From positions 3,541,261 through 3,605,260 of the forward strand of contig CM055745.1 of NCBI GenBank assembly GCA_029465975.1: DNA of 64,000 nucleotides, given 5' to 3'. Position numbers and translations under genes: made by a program. The stretch is from Dallia pectoralis (taxonomy: Eukaryota > Chordata > Actinopteri > Esociformes > Umbridae). Numbering within the stretch: the first letter of the stretch is position 1; the number at the start of each line of letters is the position of its first letter. The notes beneath the pieces were generated by a model that saw only the letters and a program-made list of their open reading frames with translations, searched no databases and was not told where the DNA came from. Below are positions 24,308 to 35,200 of this stretch, in pieces.

Positions 24308-24599
24308 TTGTAGGAATTCTCCCCTTTATCTTTCGCAGCTTTTATGTGCCCCCCCCCCCGAGAACACATAGACATATAGATATGACATATAGGTATGAAT
24401 ACTAATTGTACAAATATACAATGGATAAGTTCTGTATCCAAGAACTCTGCAGTATGCTGTGCCTCAGAACAGCTCTTGGTATATTGGCCATGTTTTTCCG
24501 CTATCCTGAAGGCTGACTTCCCCAATGCCAGTGTAGCGGATGTGTACTCTAGTTGCAAATCCGCAGTAAATGAAATGACATGCGCGGTTTGCTCGTGAA

Positions 24600-25058
24600 A
24601 GTTCTCCACTTGTTCGGCTGCTCTCTCACTCTCTCACTCTCACCATCTCACTCAATATCTCTCTTTCTCTCTCTCACTCTCAAATTTACTCACTATCTCA
24701 CTCTCTCTCTCTCATTCACGCTCTCTCTCTCACACACTCTCTCACTCACTCACTCTTCGGAGTGGAACTTGGGTTCCCGTGCCCGTCCCCCGTGTGAGGA
24801 GCGCGCGCGCACCCGACCACCTCCTCCTCCGCAGCAGCAGCAGCAGCAGTACCGATCAGTAACCGGACACTCGTGCTCGTCTCATCTCCGCAGCTCCTCG
24901 CATTGTGAATATACTTTTCACTCTCCGATGTACAGGTGTGGATCCCACGGGTGCACAGAATGTGGCAGCTAGTATTTTTCGGTGAGACCTGTGTGACGGT
25001 TGAGTGATCAAACGGACCGGAGAACTAACTGCGAGCTGATCAGCTGCTCCCTCAGCTG
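24600..25058 (+). promoter_or_regulatory. Possible promoter and non-coding first exon of kcng4
   Basis: A CT-rich tract (24620-24765) leads into a GC- and CpG-rich block (about 24770-25050) with a GCGCGCGC run and a CTCCTCCTCCGCAGCAGC stretch, unlike the AT-rich neighbours. Two splice-donor candidates close it: TCG|GTGAGA (24981/24982) and CTG|GTACGT (25058/25059). Vertebrate KCNG4 genes commonly have an untranslated first exon, and the coding exon at 27886 has an upstream acceptor, so an untranslated exon must lie somewhere 5'. This block is the best candidate by composition and distance. It is inference: no TATA box is evident and no transcript evidence is available here. Confidence 0.35.
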
Positions 25059-25310
25059 GTACGTGACAAGTTACTTTTGTGTTTTGTCAAGGACATTGTG
25101 TCGTCCTATTGCCGTTTAATGCCAACTATCATCTCATCATAGCTTATGAACATGCGTGCATGAAATATACATCTACACTGCCTTGTAAAGAATGGTGATA
25201 ATGAATGCAGTCCATCCATTAAAGATAAACCAGCAACCGTATGTGAAAGAGATTAGACTGACAGTATTGTACAGTGACAATGCTTCAGTGGGACCTTCCA
25301 GATCAGAGAG

Positions 25311-25602
25311 GCACTCACCCATACTGGCACTCACCCATACTGGCATTCACTCACACATACTGGCACTCACACATACTGGCACTCACACATACTGGCACTC
25401 ACACATACTGGTACTCACTCACACATACTGGCACTCACACATACTGGCACTCACACATACTGGCACTCACACACACTGGCACTCACACACACTGGCACTC
25501 ACACACACTGGCACTCACCCATACTGGCACTCAATTAAACATACTGGCACTCACACATACTGGCACTCACACATATTGGCACTCACACATACTGGCACTC
25601 TT
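25311..25602. repeat. 16-bp tandem repeat, about 18 copies
   Basis: Unit ACTGGCACTCACACAT with CACCCAT, CACACAC and CAATTAAAC variants. Overlapping open frames made of HILALTHTG-type repeats are artefacts. Confidence 0.93.
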
Positions 25603-25718
25603 TAAACACATCAGAAGCATATTCCATTATTGTCATAGTCTGTAATAGCTTAATATTATGACCTTGTCAACTGTTTTGTAGTTCAACTATTTTCCTCCAA
25701 CGGATGCAGGGTAACTCA

Positions 25719-25813
25719 AATGTGTGTGTGTGTGTGTGTTGGTGTTGGTGTGTGTGTGTGTGTGTGTGTCAGTCTGACTGACTAACTGTGTGTGTGTGTG
25801 TGTTGTGTGTGGT

Positions 25814-25852
<39 letters not shown>

Positions 25853-25876
25853 GTGTGTAGGCGCGCGTGTGTGTGT
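25719..25876. repeat. (TG)n microsatellite cluster
   Basis: Three TG runs separated by short interruptions (GGTGTTGG, CAGTCTGACTGACTAAC, GTGTGGTGG). Confidence 0.93.
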
Positions 25877-26752
25877 GAAGCTGTTGGTTTATGCATGTCC
25901 ACTAGGCTACTGGTTCTATAGGTTCTTAAGATATAGAAATGGCAATGGGTTTGTAATGGAGCAGCAGCAGATGACAGCAGCAGATGACAGCAGCAGTTGA
26001 CAGCTTCATTGCGCTTATCTCCTGTGTCCATCCAGTGAGTGCTGTCGATCGGATGTCTCAGATAACGCCAAATAACGTCAAATGTGCCGCTAAAGCACTT
26101 CCTTCAATTAACTTTCCACTCGGGAAGGCAACCGACCCTCTGATGGGAGTACTGTATTACCAATGGTTCTAATAATAAATAGTTCCGCATATTCTCCCAC
26201 CACGATTGAAGGGGAAAGACAGCGGTGATTTAGCGAATGCGCCGCGCAGAACGAGATTTGCATTGTACAGCCGGACCATCATTTGGATTTAGCGTATGGT
26301 ACAGATATGATGTCATTGAGCCGGACGTCTCGGGCTTTAATCCTCAGCTTTATTCGGCCTCATGAGTTTATCCTCACACCCGTTTGTGATGCCAGATGAC
26401 CCTGGATGTCTGGGCAGGTTCATCAACTCTGACTGGTGATGGCAGATGCATCTCACAGCTGTATCTGACACATTACATATTGAAAATACATCTAGATTAG
26501 AATGTAGCACCTAAAGTGAACACTGACCAGAATACCGGACAGCGAGCTACTCTGGTCAGGTGACCAGATGTACTGGGTGGACCTTTCCTGGAAAAGTCCC
26601 CAGTTTGCGTTGAGAAAGTAACTCTAAAGTAAAATCACAACAAAAAATGCAGCACATTTTAATTCTCTGTGTCAAACTCAGTCAATGTCTTCTTAGAAAG
26701 ATTACGTTATGTTGTATTCACAAATCTGGTCTTCAAATTGGTACGCCAAAAT
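25877..26752. other. Unique spacer upstream of kcng4 coding exon
   Basis: Ordinary sequence; a short CAGCAGATGACAG triplication at 25960-26000. No gene recognised. If the first exon is at 24.8-25.06 kb, this is part of the first intron. Confidence 0.45.
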
Positions 26753-27535
26753 CATCCAGCTGTACAGAGCTCTAGTCATCATCCAGCTGTACAGAGCTCT
26801 AGTCATCATCCAGCTGTACAGAGCTCTAGTCATCATCCAGCTGTACAGAGCTCTACTCATAATCCAGCTGTACAGAGCTCTACTCATCATCCAGCTGTAC
26901 AGAGCTCTAGTCATCATCCAGCTGTACAGAGCTCTAGTCATCATCCAGCTGTACAGAGCTCTACTCATCATCCAGCTGTACAGAGCTCTACTCATCATAC
27001 AGCCGTACAGAGCTCTAGTCATCATCCAGCTGTACAGAGCTCTAGTCATCATCCAGCTGTACAGAGCTCTACTCATCATCCAGCTGTACAGAGCTCTAGT
27101 CATCATCCAGCTGTACAGAGCTCTAGTCATCATCCAGCTGTACAGAGCTCTACTCATCATCCAGCTGTACAGAGCTCTACTCATCATACAGCCGTACAGA
27201 GCTCTAGTCATCATCCAGCTGTACAGAGCTCTAGTCATCATTCAGCTGTACAGAGCTCTACTCATCATCCTGCCGTACAGAGCTCTACTCATCATCCAGC
27301 TGTACAGATCATCCAGCTGTACTCATCATCCAGCTGTACAGAGCTCTACTCATCCTGCCTTACAGAGCTCTACTCATCATCCAGCTGTACAAAGCTCTAC
27401 TCATCATCCAGCTGTACAGAGCTCTACTCATCGTACAGCTGTACAGAGCTCTACTCATCGTACAGCTGTACAGAGCTCTACTCATCGTACAGCTGTACAG
27501 AGCTCTACTCATCATCCTGGCGTACAGAGCTCTAC
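26753..27535. repeat. 27-bp minisatellite, about 29 copies
   Basis: Unit core CAGCTGTACAGAGCTCTAGT plus CATCATC. A block near 26753-27000 recurs in the same variant order from about 27000, indicating higher-order duplication. Every unit contains three adjoining palindromes: CAGCTG, TGTACA and AGAGCTCT. The 27-bp length keeps frames open on both strands (179-296 codons), which is an artefact. The array ends about 350 bp upstream of the acceptor of the first coding exon. Confidence 0.96.
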
Positions 27536-27885
27536 TGACCAACCATATTTATATTCACTACTGACTGCTCCATTAACTTGTCTGTCTGACGGCACGTGAA
27601 CCCGGGTACATGAGAGATGTGCAGCCAAGACAACAGTGCAGTCTAAAACTCAATCCAATCGAACCTGTATTTAAACGTTTGCACGTTCAAATGACCATAC
27701 TACCTCACAGACTGGTGGTGACTACACAATAAAACCCTAAAACTGCAACCAGGTCATGGCTTCTAGGAGTGTTTGGGCACTAAAACAATATTGTAAATAA
27801 CATAAAATAGTAGCATAGATAATGTTCTGGCATGTTTGAAGGTCCTTCTTCCCCGTAATGTCCTTCTCCTCTCTGTGTCCGCCAG
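27536..27885 (+). other. Upstream intron end with splice acceptor
   Basis: Unique sequence ending in a pyrimidine-rich tract and CCGCCAG at 27879-27885, a good splice acceptor. It implies a 5' untranslated exon upstream. The alternative is that transcription starts locally and this acceptor is not used. Confidence 0.5.
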
Positions 27886-28037
27886 TGTCTGCATGACGCC
27901 ACCAGCCTGGGACTCCCTGGATCCTTCTGAAGGAACCCGCCTGTTCCTCAGCCCTTCGATGCCCAACGTCCAGGTCAGCCTCTGAGCCCCCAGCGTGACC
28001 AGGCCCCCCCCCCCCGGCCACCCACCCCAATGCCGCC
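27886..28037 (+). other. kcng4: kcng4 5' UTR within the first coding exon
   Basis: The stretch between the predicted acceptor (27885) and the start codon (28038). It contains an upstream ORF at 27893-27985 and a run of ten C at about 28006-28015. The start codon context is GCCGCCATGC, a full Kozak match, which is why 28038 is chosen. Confidence 0.6.
27893..27985 (+). CDS. Upstream ORF of 30 codons in kcng4 leader
   Basis: ATG at 27893 opens a 30-codon frame that ends in TGA at 27983-27985, 52 bases before the main start codon and in a different frame. If the acceptor at 27885 is used, this ATG lies 7 bases into the exon and would be met before the main start by scanning ribosomes. Its own context (CTGCATGA) is weak, so leaky scanning is likely. 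No homology to known proteins is apparent, so any role would be regulatory. Confidence 0.3.
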   Translation: MTPPAWDSLDPSEGTRLFLSPSMPNVQVSL

Positions 28038-28787
28038 ATGCCCATCATCAGCAACGCAAACCACGACTTCAGCAACCTCTCGTGCAGCGACGACAGCAGC
28101 CTCGACGCGGTCTTCACCCAGATCCCCGAGACGGAGACAGTCAAGGGGGTCTACTACCAGAGGGCTCAATTCATCCGGCGACCGGAGGACCTGACGTCGG
28201 TGGACCACGGCTTGCTGGCGGTTATCAACGTTGGGGGCAACCGTTACACCTTCCCCTGGAGCACGCTGGAGCAGTTCCCCCTGACCCGCCTGGGACGCCT
28301 CTGTGGCCTCAGCAGTCCAGAGGAGATCGCCGGCGTGTGCGACGACTACGACGAGACGCAGCGCGAGTTCTTCTTCGACCGGAGCCCGTCGGCCTTCCGC
28401 GTCATCCTCAACTTCCTGGCGGCCGGGAAGCTGCGCATGCTGCGCGACATGTGCGTCCTGTCGCTCCACGACGAGCTCCTCTACTGGGGAGTGGAGATGA
28501 CCTACATGGAACGCTGCTGCAAGCGGAAGATGTACACGCGCATCGAGGAGATGAAGGACCACGAGCGGCAGGAGGAGGAGCAGAGGCAGCGGCACGCCCT
28601 TCTGCGGCCACCGGTCGAGGAGGCGCGCTACCGGCGGTTCATGAACCAGCTGAGGGACATGGTGGAGAACCCCCAGTCTGGCCTGCCAGGGAAGATCTTC
28701 GCCTGCCTGTCCGTGGTGATGGTGGCTGTGACCGTCGTCAGCCTCTGTGTCAGCACCATGCCGGATCTCAGGGAGGAAGTGGAGAGG
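28038..28787 (+). CDS. kcng4: kcng4, coding exon 1: Kv6.4 N-terminus, T1 domain, S1
   Basis: Encodes residues 1-250 of a Kv6-family potassium channel subunit. Residues about 60-165 are the T1 (BTB-like) tetramerisation domain: INVGGNRYTFPWSTL, CDDYDETQREFFFDRSPSAF and the C139...CC160-161 cysteines of the T1 interface. NPQSGLPGKIFACLSVVMVA (211-230) leads into S1 (about 218-239), and the exon ends just after S1 at LREEVER. From family knowledge, Kv6 subunits form no current alone; they join Kv2 subunits through T1 and shift the voltage dependence of the heteromer at the plasma membrane. Start: GCCGCCATGC Kozak context. End: AGG|GTGAGT donor at 28787/28788, phase 0, the same place relative to S1 as in the KCNG family. 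Identity as kcng4 rather than kcng1-3 rests on NPQSGLPGK and LCVSTMPDLR; the teleost a/b paralogue is undecided. Confidence 0.95.
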
Positions 28788-28917
28788 GTGAGTGAGGGCG
28801 ACCCAGCGCTGCCCCCCCAACACATTAACAATGGTCGCCCATCAAGGCTGTAGCTTTAGAAATGCAGTTCGCACCAAGGTAAATCGGAGTATCCTCCTCC
28901 CTGTTAGAGTCTGTTTG

Positions 28918-28982
28918 TGTCTCTGTGTGTGTGTGTGTGTGTTTGAGTGTTTGTGTGTTTGTATGTTTGTGTGTTTGTGAAT
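28918..28982. repeat. Short TG-rich run
   Basis: TGTGTGTG with TTTG interruptions, 130 bases after the exon 1 donor. Confidence 0.8.
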
Positions 28983-28983
28983 G

Positions 28984-29156
28984 TATTTGTTGGGACCCTC
29001 TACGTTAGCCTGTGTGAACCCCGGATTCGAATTGTTCCATATTTGTTGGGACCCTCTACGTTAGCCTGTGTGAACCCCGGATTCGAATTGTTCCATATTT
29101 GTTGGGACCCTCTACGTTAGCCTGTGTGAACCCCGGATTCGAATTGTTCCATATTT
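28984..29156. repeat. 56-bp tandem repeat, 3 copies
   Basis: Three essentially identical 56-bp copies (core TTGTTGGGACCCTCTACGTT, then CCCCGGATTCGAATTGTTCC). Near-perfect identity suggests a recent triplication or low turnover. Confidence 0.95.
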
Positions 29157-29642
29157 TGTCATTGATGCTATTTATACATAATTACATAAGTGTTCGGAAC
29201 GTTTTCGTAGCATTTAGAACGAAGGTTAGAGCAGATGATCAAACAGACAGTTCTTTTATAACTCTAAGCACAGTAAGACACACGCCATACCAGTCACTTG
29301 TGTCAGGGAAGTAGCAACATTTATAAAGTATGACATATCCTTTAATGTACTTTTATGTCGATAACTGCTAGGAGTTGAGAGTTACAACAACGTGAGTTGA
29401 TCTGAAATTAACATGATCAGAGATGTACTGCATATGACATTCGACCCTGATACACTTAACACTTATTTAAAATGAACTCAATGTGGTCTTTTTGGTGCTT
29501 TACTTAAACGGCATTGGACAATAAACTAGAATGATATCATAATATATGCTGTTTGCTTGGCAGACACACTAAGTAAAAAGTGCGTATAAAGTGAGTCTAC
29601 GATTTATTATGTGACCAATGTGAGAATTAAGTGTGTGCCCAT
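29157..29642. other. Intron spacer, nothing recognised
   Basis: AT-rich intron sequence with no repeat, gene or element detected. Confidence 0.5.
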
Positions 29643-29907
<265 letters not shown>

Positions 29908-30127
29908 CTAAATCTCTTTCTCTCATTGACCTAAGTAGAACTGACCAAAGTAGAATAGTAGGACATGTTGTGCTCCCACAGGCCGAGTCATGTCAATTGT
30001 CTGTCCCCTGGCTTACTGAGTCCTGCTCCCATCTGCGTCTGCTCGGAGCAGAAGGGAATAATGAACGCAGATAGTGAGACCTCCCCAATGTCAGTAAACA
30101 CCAAGGGATAATGAACTGGGCCCGGCC

Positions 30128-30175
30128 AGACCCTCCAATGCCAGACCTTCCAATGCCAGACCTTCCAATGTCACA
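30128..30175. repeat. 16-bp repeat, 3 copies
   Basis: CCAGACCTTCCAATGC-type units repeated three times. Confidence 0.75.
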
Positions 30176-30283
30176 CACTGCTTTTAATGATCTCACACCA
30201 TGGTAGCGCTGTAGTACACAGACACTGTCACGCTTACGATCACATTCAAATATTGTCTGGTCCACGGTACTGGAAGACGGACG

Positions 30284-30362
30284 CACGTGTGTGTGTGTGT
30301 ATGTGCACGCACGCGTGTGTGTGTGTGTGTGTGCGTGTATGTGCACGTCCGTGTATGTTTCT
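30284..30362. repeat. TG/CG-rich run
   Basis: TG-rich sequence with CACGCACGCG interruptions. Confidence 0.8.
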
Positions 30363-30389
30363 GTGTTTGTGTTTAAGTCTGCAGTGTGT

Positions 30390-30658
30390 TCAAATCCTAC
30401 ATCCTTACCTGTATCCTACATTAAACCCTACATCCTTACCCGTATCCTGCATCAGATCCTACATCCTTTTCCGTATCCTACATCCTTACCTGTATCCTAC
30501 ATTAAACCCTACATCCTTACCCGTATCCTGCATCAGATCCTACATCCTTACCCGTATCCTACATCCTTACCTGTATCCTACAATAAACCTTACATCCTTA
30601 ATTGTATTCTCCATCAGATCCTACATCTTTACCCGTATTCTGCATCAGATCCTATTCG
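30390..30658. repeat. 31-bp and half-unit tandem repeat
   Basis: Alternating units built on CATCCTTACCCGTATCCTGC and ATCAGATCCTA, or CATTAAACCCTA, with half-length copies. About eight full equivalents, moderately diverged towards the right. Confidence 0.88.
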
Positions 30659-32259
30659 GAGAGAGATATATTGACACAGGAATCTTCTCTGTCCTCTCTC
30701 GCGTCCATTTGAAAGCGGTCAAAGGTAATTAAGAGAAAGTGGCGGGAAGAGTATTGATGTAAATGGGTTTTTATCAAAATAAAACGTTCCCCTTTAAATA
30801 AAATAACATGTTCTCACCTTTCTTTCCCATATTCCGTGCCATGCTCGCACTATTCTTTTTACGGTTCCAGTATTCCTGTGAGACGGTGCGCCCTGATATT
30901 AGCTATTGCAGGTTCTATGTGATCTCCAAAAGTAGTCGGTGAGGAAATTTAAACATTGAAAAGAGAGGAACTGCCTAAAATAAAGATTAAGTTTGTCCAA
31001 AATGAGAAAAGGCTAAGAATGTTAGGTTTGTATCGAGAGGCGTTTTTGTGTGGAAATAATCTTTTTAATGGTTACATGTCCATGTAGCAGCTGGTAGCTG
31101 TTATCCAGTGACACTTAAGTTTATGAAGACAGAATAACTTGTGTTTTGTCACACTCTGGTTCAACGTGAGAATCAAGCCCACGACGCCGGCATCGTACTC
31201 TACCAACTGAGCTTGATAGAATCAGAAGGACATATATATATGTACAATAACTACACAATACATGGTCAATGATTAGTTGGAACACGCTGTCTCCGTGTTT
31301 TCCGTTAAGCTCTAATTATTGCCGATGGTGAATCCTTCCAGTCAAATTTTCGCTGCTGTATTCTCAAACATATCATTTAATTTTGCACCGTCTGTGCCAT
31401 AGGCAACATTGTACGACATTGCATTGCTGTCCCTGATGTGTTTATGAAATGCAAATTTGTAGTGTATGAATTCAGCATGAGTAAACTGGGCGTGGCTGTG
31501 CAAACCCTGGGAGAGGCCAGAGAATATAAATAAAATAATGAATCCCCCAGGGACCAGTAGGGCTCCAACAACACCAGCCTTGATCGAATCTCACTCTGCT
31601 AAATTATGTTGAACGTTTGGGATTAGCACAACAAGCTATTATAATTCTGTCACACAGACACAGAACTGAGTTAATTTTTAGAATGTCTATGTTTTTCTTA
31701 TTTCTGAGACATATTTTGGCCTTTGCTCAGGCGACTTATTTATTCCGTCAGAAGATGTTGGTTACGTTGCTGAGAAAAACATCTATTTTCTCCATCCAGG
31801 ACACCTCGGAACATCTTCGGTTTATTTTCTCCATAGATGCACAGCCACGTGGCACCGGAAAAACTCCTGAAATATTCTCCTCTTTTAATTTAATGTGCTC
31901 CAGTCTAGTGGGAGTAATTGAACAGTCGTTTTATGGTCTTATTTGCAGTATATTTCTATGTGCGGTTTAACAACAGCCCTCCCAATACATTAATCAGAAG
32001 TGGCCAGTCTTAACTACCCGTCTCTTCACTCAGAGCTTTTGAAATGTTAAACGGCAGTAAAAGACTCTCTCTCATAGTACACGGCTGGATCGTGACAAAG
32101 CTTGAGAGACAATGACAATGTTTCAGCAGGTCTTTTATCTGTTTGACGGTTATTGAATGATCAAACAGAATTGCAACAAACATAAAAAGTTAGTCAAAGT
32201 TATGTGTATTGTCAAAACGCAGGAGGGCATTATATTTGCAAACTTTTGTGGTTTGTGCT
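30659..32259. other. Intron spacer, mostly unique
   Basis: Ordinary AT-leaning sequence. The only recognised element is a tRNA-like fragment at 31145-31215. An open frame of 117 codons at 31617-31970 shows no domain. Confidence 0.5.
31145..31215 (-). repeat. tRNA-derived SINE fragment or pseudo-tRNA
   Basis: On the minus strand AAGCTCAGTTGGTAGAGTAC gives an A box, and GGGCTTGATTCTCACG about 25 bases later a degraded B box (normally GGTTCGATTCC). The acceptor stem does not close and the anticodon arm is altered, so it is not a functional tRNA. It resembles the tRNA-like heads of fish SINEs. Confidence 0.6.
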
Positions 32260-35200
32260 CAACATAGATGTGTTTTACAGTAATATCAGAGTGATGTGGT
32301 TACAGGTCAACATAGATGTGTTTTACAGTAATATCAGAGTGATGTGGTTACAGGTCAATATAGATGTGTTTTACAGTAATATCAGAGTGATGTGGTTACA
32401 GGTCAATATAGATGTGTTTTACAGTCATATATCAGAGTGATGTGGTTACAGGTCAATATAGATGTGTTTTACAGTAATATCAGAGTGATGTGGTTACAGG
32501 TCAATATAGATGTGTTTTACAGTCATATATCAGAGTGATGTGGTTACAGGTCAACATAGATGTGTTTTACAGTAATATCAGAGTGATGTGGTTACAGGTC
32601 AATATAGATGTGTTTTACAGTCATATATCAGAGTGATGTGGTTACAGGTCAATATAGATGTGTTTTACAGTAATATCAGAGTGATGTGGTTACAGGTCAA
32701 TATAGATGTGTTTTACAGTCATATATCAGAGTGATGTGGTTACAGGTCAATATAGATGTGTTTTACAGTCATATATCAGAGTGATGTGGTTACAGGTCAA
32801 TATAGATGTGTTTTACAGTCATATATCAGAGTGATGTGGTTACAGGTCAATATAGATGTGTTTTACAGTAATATCAGGGTGATGTGGTTACAGGTCAACA
32901 TAGATGTGTTTTACAGTAATATCAGAGTGATGTGGTTACAGGTCAATATAGATGTGCTTTACAGTCATATATCAGAGTGATGTGGTTACAGGTCAATATA
33001 GATGTGTTTTACAGTAATATCAGAGTGATGTGGTTACAGGTCAATATAGATGTGCTTTACAGTCATATATCAGAGTGATGTGGTTACAGGTCAACATAGA
33101 TGTGTTTTACAGTCATATATCAGAGTGATGTGGTTACAGGTCAACATAGATGTGTTTTACAGTAATATCAGAGTGATGTGGTTACAGGTCAACATAGATG
33201 TGTTTTACAGTAATATCAGAGTGATGTGGTTACAGGTCAATATAGATGTGTTTTACAGTAATATCAGAGTGATGTGGTTACAGGTCAAAATAGATGTGTT
33301 TTACAGTAATATCAGAGTGATGTGGTTACAGGTCAATATAGATGTGTTTTACAGTAATATCAGAGTGATGTGGTTACAGGTCAATATAGATGTGTTTTAC
33401 AGTCATATCAGAGTGATGTGGTTACAGGTCAATATAGATGTGTTTTACAGTCATATATCAGAGTGATGTGGTTACAGGTCAATATAGATGTGTTTTACAG
33501 TAATATCAGGGTGATGTGGTTACAGGTCAACATAGATGTGTTTTACAGTAATATCAGAGTGATGTGGTTACAGGTCAATATAGATGTGCTTTACAGTCAT
33601 ATATCAGAGTGATGTGGTTACAGGTCAATATAGATGTGTTTTACAGTAATATCAGAGTGATGTGGTTACAGGTCAATATAGATGTGTTTTACAGTAATAT
33701 ATCAGAATGATGTGGTTACAGGTCAATATAGATGTGTTTTACAGTAATATCAGAGTGATGTGGTTACAGGTCAAAATAGATGTGTTTTACAGTAATATCA
33801 GAGTGATGTGGTTACAGGTCAATATAGATGTGTTTTACAGTAATATCAGAGTGATGTGGTTACAGGTCAATATAGATGTGTTTTACAGTCATATCAGAGT
33901 GATGTGGTTACAGGTCAATATAGATGTGTTTTACAGTCATATATCAGAGTGATGTGGTTACAGGTCAATATAGATGTGTTTTACAGTAATATCAGGGTGA
34001 TGTGGTTACAGGTCAACATAGATGTGTTTTACAGTAATATCAGAGTGATGTGGTTACAGGTCAATATAGATGTGCTTTACAGTCATATATCAGAGTGATG
34101 TGGTTACAGGTCAATATAGATGTGTTTTACAGTAATATCAGAGTGATGTGGTTACAGGTCAATATAGATGTGCTTTACAGTCATATATCAGAATGATGTG
34201 GTTACAGGTCAATATAGATGTGTTTTACAGTAATATCAGAGTGATGTGGTTACAGGTCAATATAGATGTGTTTTACAGTCATATCAGAGTGATGTGGTTA
34301 CAGGTCAATATAGATGTGTTTTACAGTCATATATCAGAGTGATGTGGTTACAGGTCAATATAGATGTGTTTTACAGTAATATCAGGGTGATGTGGTTACA
34401 GGTCAACATAGATGTGTTTTACAGTAATATCAGAGTGATGTGGTTACAGGTCAATATAGATGTGCTTTACAGTCATATATCAGACTGATGTGGTTACAGG
34501 TCAATATAGATGTGTTTTACAGTAATATCAGAGTGATGTGGTTACAGGTCAATATAGATGTGTTTTACAGTAATATCAGGGTGATGTGGTTACAGGTCAA
34601 CATAGATGTGTTTTACAGTAATATCAGAGTGATGTGGTTACAGGTCAATATAGATGTGTTTTACAGTCATATATCAGAGTGATGTGGTTACAGGTCAATA
34701 TAGATGTGTTTTACAGTAATATCAGAGTGATGTGGTTACAGGTCAATATAGATGTGCTTTACAGTAATATATCAGAATGATGTGGTTACAGGTCAATATA
34801 GATGTGTTTTACAGTAATATCAGAGTGATGTGTTGGTCAAAATAGATGTGTTTTACAGTAATATCAGAGTGAGGTTCAGGTCAATATAGATGTGTTTTAC
34901 AGTAATATCAGAGTGATGTGGTTACAGGTCAATATAGATGTGTTTTACAGTCATATCAGAGTGATGTGGTTACAGGTCAATATAGATGTGTTTTACAGTC
35001 ATATATCAGAGTGATGTGGTTACAGGTCAATATAGATGTGTTTTACAGTAATATCAGAGTGATGTGGTTACAGGTCAACATAGATGTGTTTTACAGTAAT
35101 ATCAGAGTGATGTGGTTACAGGTCAATATAGATGTGTTTTACAGTCATATATCAGAGTGATGTGGTTACAGGTCAATATAGATGTGTTTTACAGTAATAT

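Noticed and set aside
27737..28853. Other-frame ORFs over coding exon 1 (282 codons minus strand, 266 codons plus strand)
   Set aside because: Shadow frames in GC-rich coding DNA. Only the frame from 28038 gives the Kv T1 domain and continues correctly into exon 2.
28788..28853. Unspliced end of the 271-codon frame as a natural protein terminus
   Set aside because: The extra 21 residues follow a consensus GTGAGT donor and replace the S2-S6 channel core; splicing at 28787 restores family sequence.
31145..31215. Functional tRNA gene
   Set aside because: A and B boxes are recognisable but the acceptor stem does not pair and the B box is degraded; treated as a SINE-derived fragment.
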